Position numbers and translations under genes: made by a program | Notes under the pieces: generated by a model | Told to the model about the DNA's origin: nothing | Databases searched by the model: none | What the model saw: the letters and a program-made list of their open reading frames with translations, nothing else | Assembly: GCA_014729375.1 (NCBI GenBank) | Contig: WJKA01000273.1 | Location: 1-6,159, forward strand | Origin: Chitinivibrionales bacterium | GTDB taxonomy: Bacteria > Fibrobacterota > Chitinivibrionia > Chitinivibrionales > WJKA01 | Reading direction: 5' to 3' | Length of the DNA stretch: 6,159 bases | Shown here: positions 4,518 to 6,159 of the stretch, one piece after another | Layout of the letters: every line of letters starts with the position of its first letter | Position numbering within the stretch: position 1 is the stretch's first letter

Positions 4518-6159
4518 AAACATTCTATTATGTTTCCTTTTCAAATTCAAGCCTGGTGATGCTTCCCGGGGCATTGCTACTTTTCATATTTCTCCATTGC
4601 GCACACCAGGTAGCCCCCTCAGGCGGACCGCCCGATACTGCACCGCCGAAAATTGAAAAAACCCTCCCGGAACCGGGAGCTGTTAATCACCCCCGCTCAA
4701 AAGAGATTGTCTTTGCATTCAGCGAATGGATCGAGCCCAAAAGCGCAAAAAAAAGCGTGACAATATTCCCCCCGTTGACCGAGGGAATTCAAATCAGAAT
4801 ACGGGGAAAAACACTTCAGATCGCGCCCCGGAAAGCATTTGCCGACTCCACTACATACCATATCGAACTCAACAATACCCTCAAAGACCTTCACGGCAAT
4901 TCCATAGGGACCCCGTTCCATTTTGTTTTTTCCACCGGCGACGGCCTGGACAGCGGAAAAATCACCGGGTGCGTTATCGACCCCGGCCAGAAAATACTTC
5001 AGCCAAAAATTGCACTGTTTCGTTATGAAAACGACAGTATCGAGGATACCGCGCTGTACGATATTCCAGACTATCTCATTCAAACAGACAGCACCGGCAA
5101 TTTCTCATTCAGCAATATCCGTGAAGGCCCCTATTGTATTACTGCATTCCTTGACAAAAACAACGACAACCGACTGCAGCCTGAATCCGAGAAAGCATAC
5201 GCATCATCAAGCAAAAAAACGGACATAAGCAGCGAGGCCGTACATATAATGCTGTTCCCCGCCATATCAGACACCGCGCCGGTCAGGGTGGGGGAACTGC
5301 AACCTGCCTCCTCCCGCATCTGCCTGGTCTCGTTCAAGGCAACCGCTGCAAAATATGATACCGCGTATTTTTCCAGATGGAAAATTGTACCCGTCGATTC
5401 GACGGATAAAATACTGGAAATTCAGCGTATCTATCCGCTGCATCACTCCAACCGGTTTGTGATCGAACTGAAAACACCAATGGAGCAAACAGGTTATACT
5501 CTGATATATCCGCTCACCATGCTGATCAATCGCCGGAGGGACCCACGTGCGCTCGACACGCTGCGCTTTAATGGCTTCTCTGCACAAGACACCGGTTTAC
5601 CGGTTGTCAAATTTCTCGGCCCGCGTTCGCCCGCAAAACCGGATGCGTCGATCCTGCTCTCATGCCGGGAACCTGTCAAATGCGACACGACAGCATGGTT
5701 TGTTGCCGATACTTCCGGAGACACCATTCCGGTGAGTTGCGTTCCGGGCTATGGCGATACAATTGTTTTCACACCCCGGCGAAACCTTCACTGCGGCAGA
5801 GAATACTCTTTTTCTATCCCGAAAGGATTGTTTACCGATCTTGCCGGCAACAGGCCGGACACTGCCGGAGATACGGTCGGTCTCATTTCCGGAAGTTTTT
5901 CTACGATTGCGTGCGATGATCTCTGTACCAGCCTGTCGGGAAAGGGAAAATGCCTGGAACCGGATACCGCTCGATGGTGGATTTTTTCCCTGTTCGGGAG
6001 CCCGGAAAAATACTTTACCAGAGACAGTGCCGGCGGCTTTACCTTTGACTCCATTCCTGCGGGAAAAGGAACCATTTCGTTTTTCAAGGATTCAGACGGC
6101 GATTCTGTTCCGACTCCCGGACGGCTTGTTCCCTGGAAAGCTCCTGAACCGCATATACC
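4514..6159 (+). CDS. Exported lipoprotein with alternating Ig-like (Big_5) and transthyretin-like modules, 3' truncated
   Basis: The frame stays open for 548 codons to the window edge, so the C-terminus is missing. It starts with a signal sequence whose hydrophobic core is VMLPGALLLFIFLHC; C29 is the probable lipidated cysteine, although FLHC is a loose lipobox. A CAxxxxPSGGPPDTAPP linker follows, typical of FCB-group Ig-like lipoproteins. An SbsA-type Ig-like domain covers about 42-141 (FAFSEWIEP near 67-75, LKDLHGN near 123-129). A transthyretin-like domain covers about 148-248, with an Asp/Asn-rich loop at 214-226. After a less recognisable middle, a second Ig-like unit lies at about 365-465 (FTDLAGN near 440-446) and a second transthyretin-like unit from about 474, with the matching loop DSDGD at 526-530. 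Catalytic residues are not expected; such proteins are thought to be structural or adhesive parts of the cell envelope. Only this ATG is in frame with a plausible signal peptide. The preceding GCCGGATT is not a normal ribosome site. Family type is fairly sure, the exact role unknown. Confidence 0.85.
   Translation, partial: MKTFYYVSFSNSSLVMLPGALLLFIFLHCAHQVAPSGGPPDTAPPKIEKTLPEPGAVNHPRSKEIVFAFSEWIEPKSAKKSVTIFPPLTEGIQIRIRGKTLQIAPRKAFADSTTYHIELNNTLKDLHGNSIGTPFHFVFSTGDGLDSGKITGCVIDPGQKILQPKIALFRYENDSIEDTALYDIPDYLIQTDSTGNFSFSNIREGPYCITAFLDKNNDNRLQPESEKAYASSSKKTDISSEAVHIMLFPAISDTAPVRVGELQPASSRICLVSFKATAAKYDTAYFSRWKIVPVDSTDKILEIQRIYPLHHSNRFVIELKTPMEQTGYTLIYPLTMLINRRRDPRALDTLRFNGFSAQDTGLPVVKFLGPRSPAKPDASILLSCREPVKCDTTAWFVADTSGDTIPVSCVPGYGDTIVFTPRRNLHCGREYSFSIPKGLFTDLAGNRPDTAGDTVGLISGSFSTIACDDLCTSLSGKGKCLEPDTARWWIFSLFGSPEKYFTRDSAGGFTFDSIPAGKGTISFFKDSDGDSVPTPGRLVPWKAPEPHI

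Noticed and set aside
4697..5587. Minus-strand frames opposite the lipoprotein gene (4697-5083, 5131-5337, 5267-5587)
   Set aside because: The + strand frame is continuous for 548 codons with a signal peptide and repeated domains, which explains the region fully.
5788..6087. Minus-strand frame of 99 codons near the right edge
   Set aside because: It is antisense to the second transthyretin-like module and has no start context or motif of note.
1..6159. CRISPR arrays, tRNA or rRNA genes, insertion sequences, phage or defence genes
   Set aside because: No regularly spaced repeats, cloverleaf, terminal inverted repeats with a transposase, or defence-type domains are visible.

Overview
The window carries four protein-coding genes with short intergenic regions, in the style of an environmental Gram-negative bacterium of middling GC content. 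The best lineage hint is the rightmost gene. It is a lipoprotein that starts, after its cysteine, with a Pro/Gly-rich GGPPDTAPP segment followed by an SbsA-type Ig-like domain, a layout I associate with Bacteroidota, Ignavibacteria, Fibrobacterota and related FCB bacteria. The phosphofructokinase is of the long plant/trypanosome-like type and the sensor kinase is a 7TM-GAF-HisKA-HATPase-REC hybrid. Both fit such a lineage but do not prove it, so the assignment is an inference.

Layout, left to right: (1) 2-241 (+), the last 79 codons of a family-5 oligopeptide ABC-transporter substrate-binding protein. (2) 242-349, a GC-rich convergent spacer with several inverted repeats. (3) 350-2773 (-), a complete membrane hybrid histidine kinase of 807 residues with a good sigma-70-like promoter at 2818-2846. 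(4) 2774-3026, an AT-rich spacer holding that promoter and no gene. (5) 3027-4355 (-), a complete 6-phosphofructokinase whose preferred start is set by a GGAG Shine-Dalgarno sequence. (6) 4356-4513, a divergent control region with an inverted repeat, a terminator-like hairpin and a possible 15-codon leader ORF. (7) 4514-6159 (+), an exported lipoprotein with alternating Ig-like and transthyretin-like modules, cut off by the window end.

The genes do not form an obvious pathway. The kinase has its own promoter and a built-in receiver but no output domain or adjacent response regulator, so its target lies elsewhere. The phosphofructokinase is the committing glycolytic step and looks like a stand-alone housekeeping gene. 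I found no CRISPR array, tRNA, rRNA, insertion sequence, phage gene or clear novel multi-gene system. The least ordinary part is the short leader of the lipoprotein gene at about 4437-4517, where a terminator-like hairpin, a competing hairpin and a leader ORF overlapping the lipoprotein start by ATGA lie together.
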